64,000 nt of DNA from Acorus gramineus (lineage: Eukaryota > Streptophyta > Magnoliopsida > Acorales > Acoraceae), in the NCBI GenBank assembly GCA_030737835.1, contig CM060853.1, positions 6,415,819-6,479,818 of the forward strand, written 5' to 3'. The translations under genes were made by a program, and so were the position numbers. Positions 24,300-37,082 of the stretch are shown in pieces (position 1 is the first letter of the stretch; every line of letters starts with the position of its first letter). Below the pieces are notes generated by a model. It searched no databases. It worked only from the letters and a program-made list of their open reading frames with translations, and was not told where the DNA came from.

Positions 24300-26568
24300 C
24301 AGTCTGTTATAGCTCACATTGTATGAGTTCAATAGGCTCGGCTTCATGATTGTTAAGCGAGCTCTGGTTGTGCGGGGAGTCGACCTTCTTTCGATCAAAC
24401 TCCTATGTCTTCTGGATATATATACATATATGTATTTGTGTGCTTGTATATACATATACTATAATCATATAAATATAACATCTCAACCGGGACGATATCT
24501 CATATGAAGGCCCACATATGCGGCCTGATTCCGTAAGTGTGTCCGGGTCTTCTTCCTCATTCTTCAACCGGCCCTAACAAACATTCAAAGAACAAACGGG
24601 GGTGTTCTTCTTCAGCCCACATGTTCTTCTTCTCCAGCCGACCGCGACTTCTCCTCCGACTGCGACCACTTCTTCGATCTTCTCCTCCGATGGCGAATTC
24701 TCCTCCGAGGCTCAGACCGAGACCGCTTCTTCTTCGGTGGTTCATCTTCAGGTCTTCGTCTTCTTCATCTCGACTTCGTGTTCTTCAGCAGTTCTTTTTG
24801 CTTCACTTCGTCTTCACCATCATCAAATCTGACATCTCTCAATCCCTCTCTCTCTCTCTCTCTCTCTCTGTTCTCATAGTCTGTCTTCGTCTCTCTCTGT
24901 CATCTTGTTTTTTAAATTCACTCTCTGTCAAGTCTCTGTCTCAATGTGACACATGGGGCTTATACTTGTTTTTTAAACTCTATCTCAATGTGACACATGC
25001 GCTTATACTTGTTTTTCGTAATAATAGTTTTTCGCAATCAAAGCAGTTATCTAACATATTCACATTTGGAGGACCCTGAATCTTAAAAAAAATATTTATT
25101 TTTAATTTATTAAAAAAAATTTTTATTTTTTTATTATTTTTTTAATATTTATATTATATTTAAAAATTTATTCATATTTCTAGTTTAATTGTTTTATTTC
25201 TATTTAATCGTGATTTGATTTTATCTATTATTTGATTTGATTTATAAAAATAAAATTTTAATTTTTTCTTTTTTATTTATCTTCTGTACTTTTATTTTTT
25301 TGTTATTCTCTTTCTTATTTGTTTTGATTTTTTTTTTCCAGTGTTCCATCTCTTATCTTATTGGGGTTTTATGTTTTATTATTGGTTAAGATTTTATTTT
25401 TGTGATTTAAAAAAAAAAAAAATCATATTGACCCATTTACACGTTATTTTTCATATCATATTTATATATATTTCCATTTTTGTATTTTTTATGTTTATTT
25501 TTTTTTTTTTATTATTCAAATTTTTTTATTTGATTATAATTTATCTTTTATTTAAAAAAATTCAATATTTTCTCTTTGTATTTCATTTAGTCTTGTTTGT
25601 CCATTTTTATTAGTCTTAGTAGTTAAAAAAATAAAAATAAAAAAATTTAAATTTTTTATTATAAAAAAAGAAAAAAATATTATTTTAAGGCCCATTTCAA
25701 GATTTCGCGTAGGGCTCTATTTTTTTTAGTCACTCTCGGCTGGCCCTGATGTTAATGATGTGAATGTGACACATCACACGTGGGTTTATACTTTATAATA
25801 TGCTTGGAAGTTTCATATGGGTTTTTTTTTATTTATAATATGCTAATGTGAAAGTGATAAATATTCCATGTTTGATTGTTTGTTAATATGTAATATTTAA
25901 ATGTCTTGGAAACTCTATTTTAATTATTTAATTTATATATGTTTGGTAATGTTATTGATTATGTTTACATTGTTATACTTTATCATTACCATAAGATTAT
26001 TTTTTATTAATAAAAAATTATAGAACCGTATATGTTTTTACATATTATATATATTCTATGCGGTACCATAATATCACGCAAACCGCATCATGCCTTCTTG
26101 GATACTGAGCGTGACAGACGTCGTTCCCTTCAGGTGTCATCCTTGTCGAGAACACATAGCAAATGTTTATTTGGTCTAAAAAAATGACCCCTACATCTAT
26201 CGTTTTCAAATATTAATATGAGTTGTTTCTTTGTCATTATTTGTTTAAATTAAAAATTAAGACTAGATCTATCAACGGGTCAAATTCAGCTCACATCAGG
26301 GTGGACTCAGACGGGACCCAAAGTCTTATTCAAGATCTGGCAAAGACTTTGGACAAAACTGTCCCGGTCCGGATCTCGAAGACCCAGGTTTGTAATATAG
26401 TATAATATTGTGTGATTTATCTTTTTCTTTCATGTAATCTCTTATCAAATCATGTAAGCAAAAGACAATGGGGGAAGAGGTCATGGTTAATGAGTTTCTT
26501 CAGCTCTTAAATGAACTCGGAGATAAACTTTGCTACATCAGCTTTATTTTAGTCCTACAAAAAATATA

Positions 26569-26603
<35 letters not shown>

Positions 26604-26830
26604 TGCAGACCTTGAGAAAAAATAAGAGGTTCAAAAATTGAAACACAATGATTTAAAATCATTAAAAAAAAAAAACTATTGTATCATTATATAAATAGAA
26701 GTTGATTTAAACAACAACGAATATATTTATGCAAAACTGCAGAACCAGGGTATGAAGTAAAGATAATTTAATCAATGGTTATGGGCCAAACCTTTGTAAC
26801 CCCCATCTGATTCATTTCTCTTTCAAAATT
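24300..26830. other. AT-rich intergenic stretch with possible hAT debris
   Basis: There are CT-rich runs (about 24,845-24,871) and then nearly pure A/T sequence (25,080-25,680). The right part ends with a TTTCGCGTAGGGCTCT block and a GGCTGGCCCTG end at about 25,750, resembling remnants of hAT elements. An open frame at 24,537-25,079 is serine/leucine low-complexity translation and is not called. A 12-unit (AT)n lies near 26,574-26,600. Confidence 0.35.
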
Positions 26831-26831
26831 G

Positions 26832-29800
26832 TCATTCATGACTCTGTTCAATGGGCTCAGCAATATCCCTGGCATCCTCTTTAAAACAGTTCTCTGGCAA
26901 CTGAAAACTTAAGCAAAACATTGCCTGCAATGGGAGGAAACCAACATAAAAAAAATGCATCCTTTTTATTATGCATTTTAAAATGACATAACAGAAATCA
27001 AGACTCGCAAAAGAACCTTCCATTTATCAAGCCAAATAAATAAACAAATAAGAATAGTTAAACTGGTAGAAACACTCACAGGAAGTATATCATTCGCAAA
27101 TAGAAAGGACAAATAGAACTAAACCGAAGACATTGTGTATCTGCATTCAGCAATATCACTGCCATCTTCTTTTACCAATAAAAAATCAATCAACTGTGGG
27201 TCCATGAGAAATATAGGAAAGATACAGTATTCATGATCGGTTTACACTAATTGGACAGGATGAGATGGCATTACTGTTTTTAGATAGTGGAAATACCCGA
27301 GTTGGGTTTTGAATTATATTATCGTTTATTAGAAGAAAGTTTTCTTGGCTCTCCATTTTTACAATTATTAAAGTTATCTGAAGGTAACAGCCAATTGATT
27401 TGGATTAGATGTAAGGGGGAAAAAATAAATGTACCTTGTTAGGAGCGACATCCCTGACCCTATGGAAAATAGGATCTTGTATCTTAGCATTTACAGTAGT
27501 CTCTGCCTCCTGCATTGAAGATGAAAAACTGTCTGAACTGAAAAAGGAATACCAAGACAGGGTATACTATCTAATTTACTCATTTAAGTGATGCATATTG
27601 AAAAGAGGAGGTATGCATCTGTGTTAGTTTAAGAAAGTAGAGATCCTGAATATGTTTTTTTTTTTCAAATAAAACAAACATGCAACACTTTCTGCTTCTC
27701 TTTTAGTACTTTGAATTAGTGGAACTTCATTTTCTGGCATTAATTAGAAAAGCAAAACTCAAAAGAAATAACAATTATTATAAGATAGGAACTTCTACCA
27801 ATGTCATTCAGATATGAATCTGGGTGGAAAATACACAAATAGTGCTAAAAAATATGAAAAAAAATTATCACGATAAAAAAAACTTACAGCAATTAATGAT
27901 TCTTTTGTTTCGGATGAACGCATGAAACAATAACAGTGAATCCATGGTAAATTTCCTCTCCAGTACTTTCTTTGGAGAAGACCCTTGAAAACATCTGCAA
28001 AATTTTATGAAAAGAGGACCAAATGATACATAGATACATTAGGGAGTAGAAATTTAACATAGTTTAAAATATCGTTCGATTTATCGATATATCGTTTTCA
28101 AACAGTTAATCGCGAAAAATCGGGTATTTCACGAGATTATATCGAAAAATCATCGATATATCGGCCAGCCCGACCAGACTTTTTTTTTTTTTTTTTTGTA
28201 AACGAGCCGTTGGGGCCCAACGGCTATACAGCCGTTGTGTGTGGGGGGGGGGGGCGGCACACAATATTTTTTTAAAATTACCCCCTTATTTCTCCAATCC
28301 TATAAATAGACCCCAAACATTCATTCTCACCACAACTCAACAAACATTTTCTCAACCATTCAATCACTCTTATACAATCTCTAATTCTCTACTCTTTCAT
28401 TTAGCAAACAATTTTTTTCCAGAATCCCTCAATCCCAAAAGAAGCCCAAAAATCCACAAAAAAAAAGCCAAAAATCCATCAAAAATTCCTTTCTTGGTGG
28501 AGATATTGGTGTACTACTTGGAGGACTTTGGTGGAGTTCTTAGAGGCTTTTGGTGGAGACTTTGGAGGCTTCTGGTGGAAGATTTCTCCTCTTTCTATTT
28601 TTCTCCTATTTTTATAGGTATTTATTCTTTGCACTTAATAGAGTTTTTTTTAGAAAGTAGTTGAAGTAGCATCATCCTAGTACTTAGATAATCAATATTT
28701 AATTTTTGAACACCTTAAAAATTTCAAAAAAAATGTTTCTTCTGGAGCTAGTACATCTAATCTAAAACCGGCTAATACAAAAGACCCTGCATGAAAATAT
28801 GGAGAATATGAAAGTGCTACTGAAAAACATATTGTCAAATGTTTACGTTGCTCATATTTATGTAGTGGTGGCATAACCAGAATCAAAGAACACATATTAC
28901 ATTCACCAGGAGCTAATGCTAAACCATGTCCTAAAACAACACCAAAAATTAGAAAAGAAATAGAACAATTCATTAATAAGAAATCTGAAAATAAATGTAG
29001 AAAAGGTTCATTTTATTCTAAAGATTTTGCTAGAGACATAGAAGATGAACAAACACACGTAGGTGATGATAATATAACAGAAATTGGTGGTCCTAGTTCA
29101 AGGCCTCCTCCACCCAAACAAAGAAGAAAAAACACTAGGTCCTATGGATTTATTTTGTAGAGGTAATTTTGAAGATGTAGTTGACCAAAGATTAAAAGGA
29201 GGCCCTGGACAAATAACTTTAGAAAATAGGTTAAAAAAAGGGAGAAAGAAAAAATGCAATTAAGAAGATAGTTAAATGGGCAATCACTGCAAGGGTATCT
29301 TTTCATGCATTAACTTCACGTTCTTTTCATGTTGCATTAGAAGCAGTAGGTAGATTTGGGTCTGGTTTAGCCCCACCGTCGATACATGAGTTAGGTGAAA
29401 CATGTTTGCAAGAAGAGGTAAAAGAAACTCATAAGATTTTAGAGACACATAAAGGACATTGAAAAACTTAGTTGATTTAACACGGGGTAGGATGTTTATT
29501 TCTAGATGAAAATCAAATCAAATGGTAATATAGAATTAGAATAAACGTCAAAAAAATTATAGAAGAAGGTGAGAGGGATTGGAATTGGTTGATATTTATT
29601 TACATGAGAAATTGGGATTGTTATACATCGTTCGCATGTGCACGTGAACTGAAGTAAAATAAATATATCAAGAAATCTTTAAAACAATATTGTCAATGTA
29701 GTTTTATCATCTTTCTAGTCTCCCAATCACAACTACTAACATTTGTCATACACAGAGATTATCAAGTTAAAAAAATGGGGAAACTAATTCTAAGTATATT

Positions 29801-32800
29801 TTTTCCCTTAGTTTTCTAGGTCTTCCAACTTTTTAGCATTAGAAACACAACCCCAAGTTAGTGGTTATATTTGGTCCTGGTCCTTCGGTCCACGTTTATG
29901 TGCGGCTTAGTTAACAATATACAAGTTTAGAAATGTATGAGACTAACAATGTATATAAGATGTATAAGTATAAAAAAGTACATGATTGACATAATAGTGG
30001 ACAAGAGATGGATAACAATTTACGAGTTAATAATGTATTCAGAGTGCATAACAATGTGCAGAGAGTATATTTCACAGGATAAGTAATTAAAAAGGAAATG
30101 GAAGTATCTAGAAAAAATATAACCGCAAACTTAGGGGCGTTATGGTATGCTAAAAAAGTACCGGGGGGGTGGAAAAAAAATACTTTTTTTTTTAAGTAAA
30201 TGGTAGGCGTTGCCCTCATATATATGTAAGAGAAAGAGCCCAAAGGGACATACAATGCAAAAGCAAAAGAAACAACAACTCAACACGGCACACCACTAGT
30301 GAGAAGAACTCGACCAAAGGTGTAACCATTCCAAGGAAAAAAAATACTTGGAATTAATTTTTCATAATTTAAAAAAAAATAAACATTATTGATTGGGCTA
30401 CCAAGTCAAGACTTGAGAGAAAAGCCATAATGCCTCTACTTGAGAAAAAGTTTAATAAATATAAAGAAACATTAAGGGTAAAAATTAGCAAACCTACCAA
30501 GAAATTGCAAAGCGGAAGCTGGTAAATTCATTATTACATGATCAATGTGCTCCCAGGTCATTATGCTGGATGGCTTAAATCCTCTTAATTTCTTGTTTCT
30601 CCTTCCCAACTTTTGACTATGTGGGGTTGTATTCAGACCATTAACACTTGTATCCTCTGCACAGGCAAGTGCAATTCAAATTAGAGAGGTAAGGATAAAC
30701 AATGAAACAATAATCCATACTACAATTTTTTGTTAGCTGAGGGATATTAAGTTAACTTTGAAACTAACACAACACAATTGTTCTGCTCCATGATCCATAT
30801 GACATTACAATCTGTCACCTTCATCACAATTTTCTGAGCGCCTTTTGGTATTGGCAGCAGCAGCAGCCGTCATGCATGAATCTTCTGAGCTGTCTTCATA
30901 ATTTGCATTAATTGGACATTTGTCCTTCACATCTGCAATGCATGCAGAGACAGTATAAAGAACTACACATTTCATACTTTAGTAAAATATGGTGCACATC
31001 TCCCTTCCTCCCACAAAATATGGGGGAAAAAAGGAAATACCTTTTGATAAACTTCCCCCTTCAGAACTTACTCTCCCATTAACCTGTGAGTTGCATGTTT
31101 CGAGGATCACAGATAGAGATTCTGCTTTAATCTCACTTGCAGGCACTGACATTAGATGGCACATGAATGCTCTAGCATCCATGTTGTAGGCAGAAACACG
31201 ATCCTCCACCTTGTTTATCTCTGCATTGATCCTAAGGTAATGAACACTGTCAGGATTTAAATCATTTGCATACACAATGCACCCCTTCTGGGCTGCCGGA
31301 ATTGCAAAGGGACCAACACCGGCAAACATATCACAAATAGTCTCTCCTGCTCGAAATTGTGAAACCAATCGAATGTGTTCATGTTCTAGCCTTGAGTTCC
31401 AATAGACCAAGCTATAATCGAGCTTAAACGTGGCTCCATATTGCTTTACTTCTGTCACCATATCATCTTCTCCTTCCAAAACTTCAAATTTTGGTACTCG
31501 GAATTCATTTGTGATAGCTCCAACTTTATTTACCACTGTCCGGATTTTTGGCTGATTCTTCTGCACTCAAAAATAGCTCACCAAATGATGGGAAATAGGG
31601 GGAGGGGGGGGGGGGTGTGATATGGAATTCTATGAACCATGAAATATAATGATGCCAGTAATAACCTAACACATACATCATAGATGACCTTCGCAATGAC
31701 ATCCTTGTAAGGAAGCAAGTCACCTACTATATTCAGATGAGCAATATGACCTGTATCAGAAGTAAGAAATAATATAAGCTGTTTAGAATTTTTTTTTTTT
31801 TTGCTTGGTTTAAAAATAATATTTGCTATCAAAGAAATTATACCCAAGATGTATTAACATATACCAGATTATTAAAGAATACTTAACTATGGTCTCAAAA
31901 GAAGATGGCACTTCCACTCCAGCAGGAAGTATTTGCTTCAAAATATGGTCTGTAGCACAGAAAATTGATGCAATCAGATTGAGAGTAATCATTATCAAAA
32001 AAATAGAAAAGGATCAAAGCATCATTCAAAAATAGCAAAAAAGAAACGGTTTTGAGGTAAACTATTTCAACAGCAGTGGAATCACACGAGTGGATATTTT
32101 GCACTTTTATAAATTGTGCCCAATAAGTTTTCTCACACCGGACAACCAGAAACTGGACTGCTGCTATTTTTTTTTAGCATCACTTGATGAATCAAAATCT
32201 GTGACAAATATAATCTTCCATGATATAGGAATGATTCACACCTTTCTACAAACCCTGATGAGTTTATCGTGTGTGTTTTTTTTTTTTTTTTTGGTGGGGG
32301 GGGGGGGGGGGGGGTGTTGTTTATATGCCAAAACATACTTCTTATATTACCTATACTTTGATTATAGACCTACGGAGCATGGACACTGACATGGACATGA
32401 CACAATCCAAACATGATGACACGGTAATGTTGAAAAACTAGGGCAAGGACACGAGCGCATGGAAAAGACATGACAATGAATGAATAAATAGATAATATAA
32501 ATGTATAAATCACTATTATTGAGAAATATGAAGCACACATCCATAAACTATAAAATTTTGATAAAACTATCAATGGTGTATCAATTATAAACTCCATTAG
32601 CATTTTACTATCATTTGGCTTCATGTGTGCACAAACCTTCCAATCTTTGCTTCCTACTCATACACATCTACAAAAATTCAATCAAGCGAAATTAATATAT
32701 TTGCAACCAACCTGCACCCCAATAGGTGTACCCCAGCTTTAATGAATATGGTACCACTTGGATCTCACATAATTTCTTCAACTCTTCGAGCTTTGATTCT

Positions 32801-34544
32801 GGAATATCTGACAAATCTGTTTCAGATTCACAAATTCATCAATCAACAAAGATCCACATGGCAGTTTTAGATAGAAAAATCCATGTTAGACAAGTGAAAC
32901 ATATTAAATTATGGAAAAAATCTGAATCGCATATCCTACTCCTCTGAATTATACATTGCATTTTTCCAGTTCTTCCAAACAAATAGAACAATAGTGAGAC
33001 ATAACCCAGCATGTTAAGCCATCTAAGACAATTTAACATCACATTAATTTCCATGGACAGCAATAGATAGACAAGCACAATATGCACAAATATTTCCTAA
33101 TATTGGCAACATTTTGGGCCAACGCAATATATCAATGTCAAAGTCAACAAACCAAATTTGAATTCACAAGAAACTCAATATGAAAGCAAAACATCATGGA
33201 AGAGAGTCAGTCAAAACATCATTCCCTCAATCAAAACATGTGCAATACAATGGTATATAAAAGAAGGAAATTCAGGATTACCAGGACTCTGAACTCTTTC
33301 AGATAGAATTACCAAACGGGTGGCTTTAGATGATGGGTCCTCCGCAATAGGTTTCACACGTGGCTTATCAAGCAGAAATCTGCAATAAATGGCCACAGAA
33401 ACCCACGTAAACAATAAATTTTCACTTACTAAAGATGGCCAAAGCCTATTTCTCTATAGCTCCTGTTTGGTTGGAGAACAGAGAGAGGGATGGAGGGTGA
33501 ATAGAGTTTACCCCCTAACCCCAAAACCTGTTTGGGTAGCAAAAAATATGTTGGGATTGTAATTCATGGATCATAATGCCCCATTTTGTCTGTGCCCCAA
33601 CAGCTATGCCACACTAGCATAAAGCCTGGTAGCACTTTTAGGGGAGGCTGGAAAAGTTTATCCACAACAATTTATAACTAAAGACAAAAAAATGATGACC
33701 TAATAATAAAAAATACAACCAAACAGAAACTACCCCATCATAATACCAATCTATGCTCAATAAGAGTATATTAGATTCCAAAACAGGGGCTAAAGGATTA
33801 GGAGGGATAAATCTATTCCACCAGAGATAGCCCTCACTCACTCACATCTTCTACAAACCCACCAAATCCAACCCAACAACACACATAATAGAAACAATGG
33901 TGTTGATAATCTCAGTCATTCCTGCAATCCCCATCTTCCCTGTAGTGTATACTAGGTTAGGAAAATACAAAAAGGTATGCATTCAATTCATTCGCGCATA
34001 TATTTTATATTTTTGTAAGGGTATGTATTTCATTAGACAACTATACATTTTCGAGAAAACATATTGGAGACTGTAAAATGGATGGCAGGAATGATTGTCC
34101 TAACATTTTTCAAAAAAAAAAAGCCAAAAAAAAAAAAAAAAACTTTTCTGGGGATGAGTGAATGAAGTGATTTTTGGCATATACATTCAATGCTGCATAC
34201 AGCCAGTCATTGGTGCAATCATTTCATACAAAATCTCTAGGCAAGTAATTAAGTAAAAAAAAAATCAAGTATGTACATTTTTTTGAAAGCATGTACTTCA
34301 AACAAGTATATATTATATAGAAAATTCAAAGTGCGTCATGACTGCAAAAGTGAACATTTTCCTATATTCATATTCAATCCTGTTATATCCCCCAAACCAA
34401 ACTTGGAAAATATAACTAAAAACATTTCCACAACAAGAAAGAGAGATACCCATTAAGTAAGCGACCGACGGCCTTGCAGAGCTCGCGCGGGATCCGAAGC
34501 GCCGACAACTGGAGCTCCGACTCGAAATCCTCCTCTCTCAACAT
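26832..34544 (-). CDS. TRM5: tRNA (guanine(37)-N1)-methyltransferase, TRM5 type
   Basis: Methylates G37 next to the tRNA anticodon using S-adenosylmethionine. Eleven exons, 500 aa: 34450-34544, 33282-33379, 32712-32816, 31887-31949, 31677-31750, 31041-31560, 30819-30932, 30498-30656, 27888-27994, 27435-27509, 26832-26924. All phases fit. Motifs: [17 protein letters not shown] (about 95-110), [17 protein letters not shown] (about 150), a SAM-binding [14 protein letters not shown] (about 222-235), [11 protein letters not shown], the catalytic-region [13 protein letters not shown] (NLP at about 400), WIHCYCF and [15 protein letters not shown]. Length matches the family. Oddity: exon 4 must end at 31,887 to join GHIAHLN, but the next bases are TT instead of GT (see findings). 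The intron between exons 9 and 8 holds a hAT remnant and an A-tailed element. Targeting to mitochondria or plastid cannot be judged; the N-terminus shows no clear transit peptide. Confidence 0.9.
28719..29530 (+). pseudogene. hAT transposase remnant (BED finger plus DUF659) inside a TRM5 intron
   Basis: Plus-strand translation gives a BED-like finger ([20 protein letters not shown], preceded by DPA-stop-KYG), an acidic/proline linker, and then the start of a DUF659-type transposase ([44 protein letters not shown]). Stop codons and frameshifts occur at about 28,790, 29,140 and 29,245, and similarity ends near 29,530 before the catalytic core and dimerisation domain. Upstream, 28,065-28,165 carries repeated CGATATATCG motifs, probably the element's 5' terminal region. 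It is antisense to TRM5 and within the intron 27,995-30,497. It is a different hAT lineage from the copy at 19-21 kb. Confidence 0.75.
30186..30334 (-). mobile_element. Short A-tailed retroelement with 15-bp target duplication
   Basis: It is flanked by identical GGAAAAAAAATACTT copies at 30,171-30,185 and 30,335-30,349. The plus strand begins with a T run, so the element reads on the minus strand and ends in an A tail. The 149-bp body has no ORF and no clear box A/box B pair. It is most easily a 5'-truncated LINE 3' end; a SINE is possible. It lies in the same TRM5 intron as the hAT remnant. The A-rich duplication weakens the call a little. Confidence 0.6.
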
Positions 34545-34889
34545 TTCAAATTTCCTCCACCTTCGTTTGAAAAACACACAAGAAAAAAACTTTTAGGGTT
34601 TGTTTTTGGATGATTGTTAGGGTTTAGGGTTTTGGGAGGTGAGTAAGGCGGATGGGCTCTGTGTGTGTGTGGAGCGAGAGAGGGGGGGGGGTGTCTGACC
34701 TGAACTTTAATGGAGGAGGAGTTGATGCTCTTGAGGGCGGTCGGAGGAGACGATTCGGCGGCGGCGAAGGTCGTTGGAGGCGGAGAGGGACAGACGGGAG
34801 ATGATTTTTATGCAAAACCCGAAAATAATGAGTAATTTTGTGGGCTTATTGGGCCCATTTTGGTGGGATCTCTATCATATCATTCGACT

Positions 34890-35130
34890 AATACATTCAG
34901 TCTATTTTACAGTCTATTTTTGAACCTCATATATATTGTATGAGTTCTATCATATTATATAACATAATTTTTTTAAAAAAAATTAAACATTGAAAAAAAT
35001 ATACTGATATACCTCAATATTTACCTCATTTTATATAACCGCATGTACTTTGATTGGAGAGTATATGATGTTTTTTTATAAAAAAAAATTCAGTGTAGAC
35101 TACAATTGAAACTGCAATGAAGGTTAAATA
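34890..35130 (+). repeat. AT-rich dispersed repeat, copy A
   Basis: It shares collinear blocks with 55,800-56,065: GAAAAAAATA, then TTCATTTTATATAA-type sequence, GCATGTACTTT, and a TAGACTA.AATT..A.CTGCA end. Weaker relatives appear at about 37.41-37.56 kb and 61.5-61.8 kb. Probably a MITE-like family; ends are not defined. Confidence 0.5.
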
Positions 35131-35945
35131 TATCATTTTCCTTTTGTAATCCCATACACTATAGAATAGTGGATTGAGACTTTGAAAGCTCATGTTTGGT
35201 TGAAGAATTATTGGAAGAATAACAAGAGATGAGATGGAATAAGAGGTTAAAGGTTGTTTGGATGACTAGAATAAAATGAAATTCAAGCGTATAAGGGGTA
35301 TAACAATATCATCTCCTCCTTGGAATTAGATTATCCCATCAAGTGTATAAGTGGGGCTCATTGAGTCATATCTTCTTCTTTCTATTTCTTGCCCTTGTCA
35401 AATGTTCGTTTCAAAAATTATTAAACTTTATTTTATCGTTTTACCCCCAAGCCAATCAAATAACAAAAATTTATTATCACATCCCCACTGAGAATAACTA
35501 AAAACACAGTTAAATAAAAAACGATTTATTCTTTATCTATATTAGGATAGTCATAAACCTTAGAATAACTAATTCTCTATCCATGGCTAATTTATTTTTA
35601 CATATATTATTTAAGTGATAGACATTTGTACATTTTATAAACTTTCACATATCAAAAGGACTTCTATTGACTTTCATAGACTTTTATAAACTTGTTTTTG
35701 GATTTTTAAAATAACAAAGTGAAACACAAGTTTATCCAACATAACCAATATGAAAATTATTAAATGAAAATATGTCATTCAATTAAATAACAAAAATAAG
35801 AACTGAAATATTCAGATTCAACACAAATTATTTATACCCAAGATCAAGTGCAATTTACTTAATACATATCTTCGCATATCTAAAATGCATACAGATACAA
35901 TGTCATCATTAAAAAACATCATTTTTTAATTAGATATTTATTACA

Positions 35946-36915
35946 TTAGTTCACCATGACTATTAGTGTCACAATCATCCCACATATGCTTAGCTATACT
36001 TAACCGCCAATTATTAGCATCTACACATTGTTGCTCTTGAGTTTGAACTTTCAAAAGGCCTTCTTCCTCCTCTCATTGTTGCTCCTCAGTTGGAACATTT
36101 TCATCAGCATCTTCTAAATCTTCTGAAAATTCATTTCAACGACACTCTTTGCAAAGAAAGTTATACAAAGCTGCATAAGCCAACACTATCTCCGCTTGTG
36201 TCCTATAAGGAAATGGATGCACTGATTTAAAAACAGCGATTCGAGATTTAAATATGCTAAATAATCTCTCTCGATCACATTCCTCAAGAAAGCATGACGA
36301 AGATTAAGCAACTCCCATGTATGCTCTGGGTCACGCTCTAGACCAAACTTTTGGGCCTAGTTTAATAAATGGATAAGTTATCTTAATTTATGAGGATAAA
36401 AAATCCACTATTTTTATCCAGATTTGTATTTTTTAATGATTTTTATTATCCTCATTTTTTATGTTCTTATCCTCAATCTTGCATTTGGATCAAATATGGG
36501 ATAACTTCAAATTTTTTTAAAAAATATCAAATCTATCGTTCCTATTAATTGGGGTATTAATGTTGTTTAGTGGAACACATTCTTTTATTTTTTTGTTTTG
36601 ATTTTTTTTGTTTTGAAAAAGTAGTCATCAATGTTATACTAATTTTATAAAATAGGGATAAAAAATTGAGACAAAGTCTATTCCACCTTTTACCCAGAAT
36701 AAACTATCCTCATTTTTTATATCAAAATGTGAACAGTTGTCCATACTTTATCCTTTCTTTATGCCATATGGGATAACAAGTGATTTAACCCAATTTTTTC
36801 CTTAACCCAATCCCTTATCTCGATGACAAACTAGGCCTTGAAGATGGATCTCTCACCACGAAATGAAGCTAGAAATTGGCGTCAGTTTGGATAACCAGCA
36901 TCAACCAAATTTTTT
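35946..36915 (-). pseudogene. PIF/Harbinger (HARBI1-like, DDE_Tnp_4) transposase C-terminal remnant, interrupted by a MITE
   Basis: Minus-strand translation from about 36,915 gives NLVDAGYPN and FLASFRGERSI. A 484-bp MITE then interrupts, and the frame resumes with LLNLRHAFLRNVIER, FSIFKSRIAVFKSVHPFPY, AEIVLAYAALYNFLCKECR and, near the end, NNWRLSIAKHMWDD. These are the conserved C-terminal blocks of plant Harbinger transposases (DDE nuclease end). In-frame stops follow CKECR and the EEQQ stretch, and the N-terminal half is missing, so it is dead. Confidence 0.75.
36354..36837. mobile_element. MITE inserted into the Harbinger transposase remnant
   Basis: 484 bp with terminal inverted repeats GGCCTAGTTT, extended imperfectly to GATAAG. 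It is flanked by TTG at 36,351-36,353 and 36,838-36,840. Taking the insert and one TTG out brings the two transposase parts together, which fixes its boundaries. A 3-bp duplication and GGC ends fit PIF/Harbinger-type MITEs. A related but diverged sequence lies at about 50.54-50.80 kb (shared GTTGTCC.TACTTTATC and ATGGGATAA blocks). Confidence 0.75.
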
Positions 36916-37082
36916 TTATTTAACCACATTTGAAGGGAGTTTTGTAAGAAAAAAAAATAAGAATGTTAAAATTAAAGTCTATGAGAATCTCACTCATTTG
37001 GATGGGATTTTAAAATGATTTTTTTTTCCTTTATAAGTCTCTCTAAATCTACAAAAATTCATTACTTATAAAAAACCTTCAC

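Noticed and set aside
24537..25079. 180-codon plus-strand ORF
   Set aside because: Serine/leucine/arginine low-complexity translation of CT-rich DNA; no domain or homolog recognised.
33463..33733. Possible MITE with CTGTTTGGTTGGAG-type end
   Set aside because: The inverted partner is short and flanks show no duplication.
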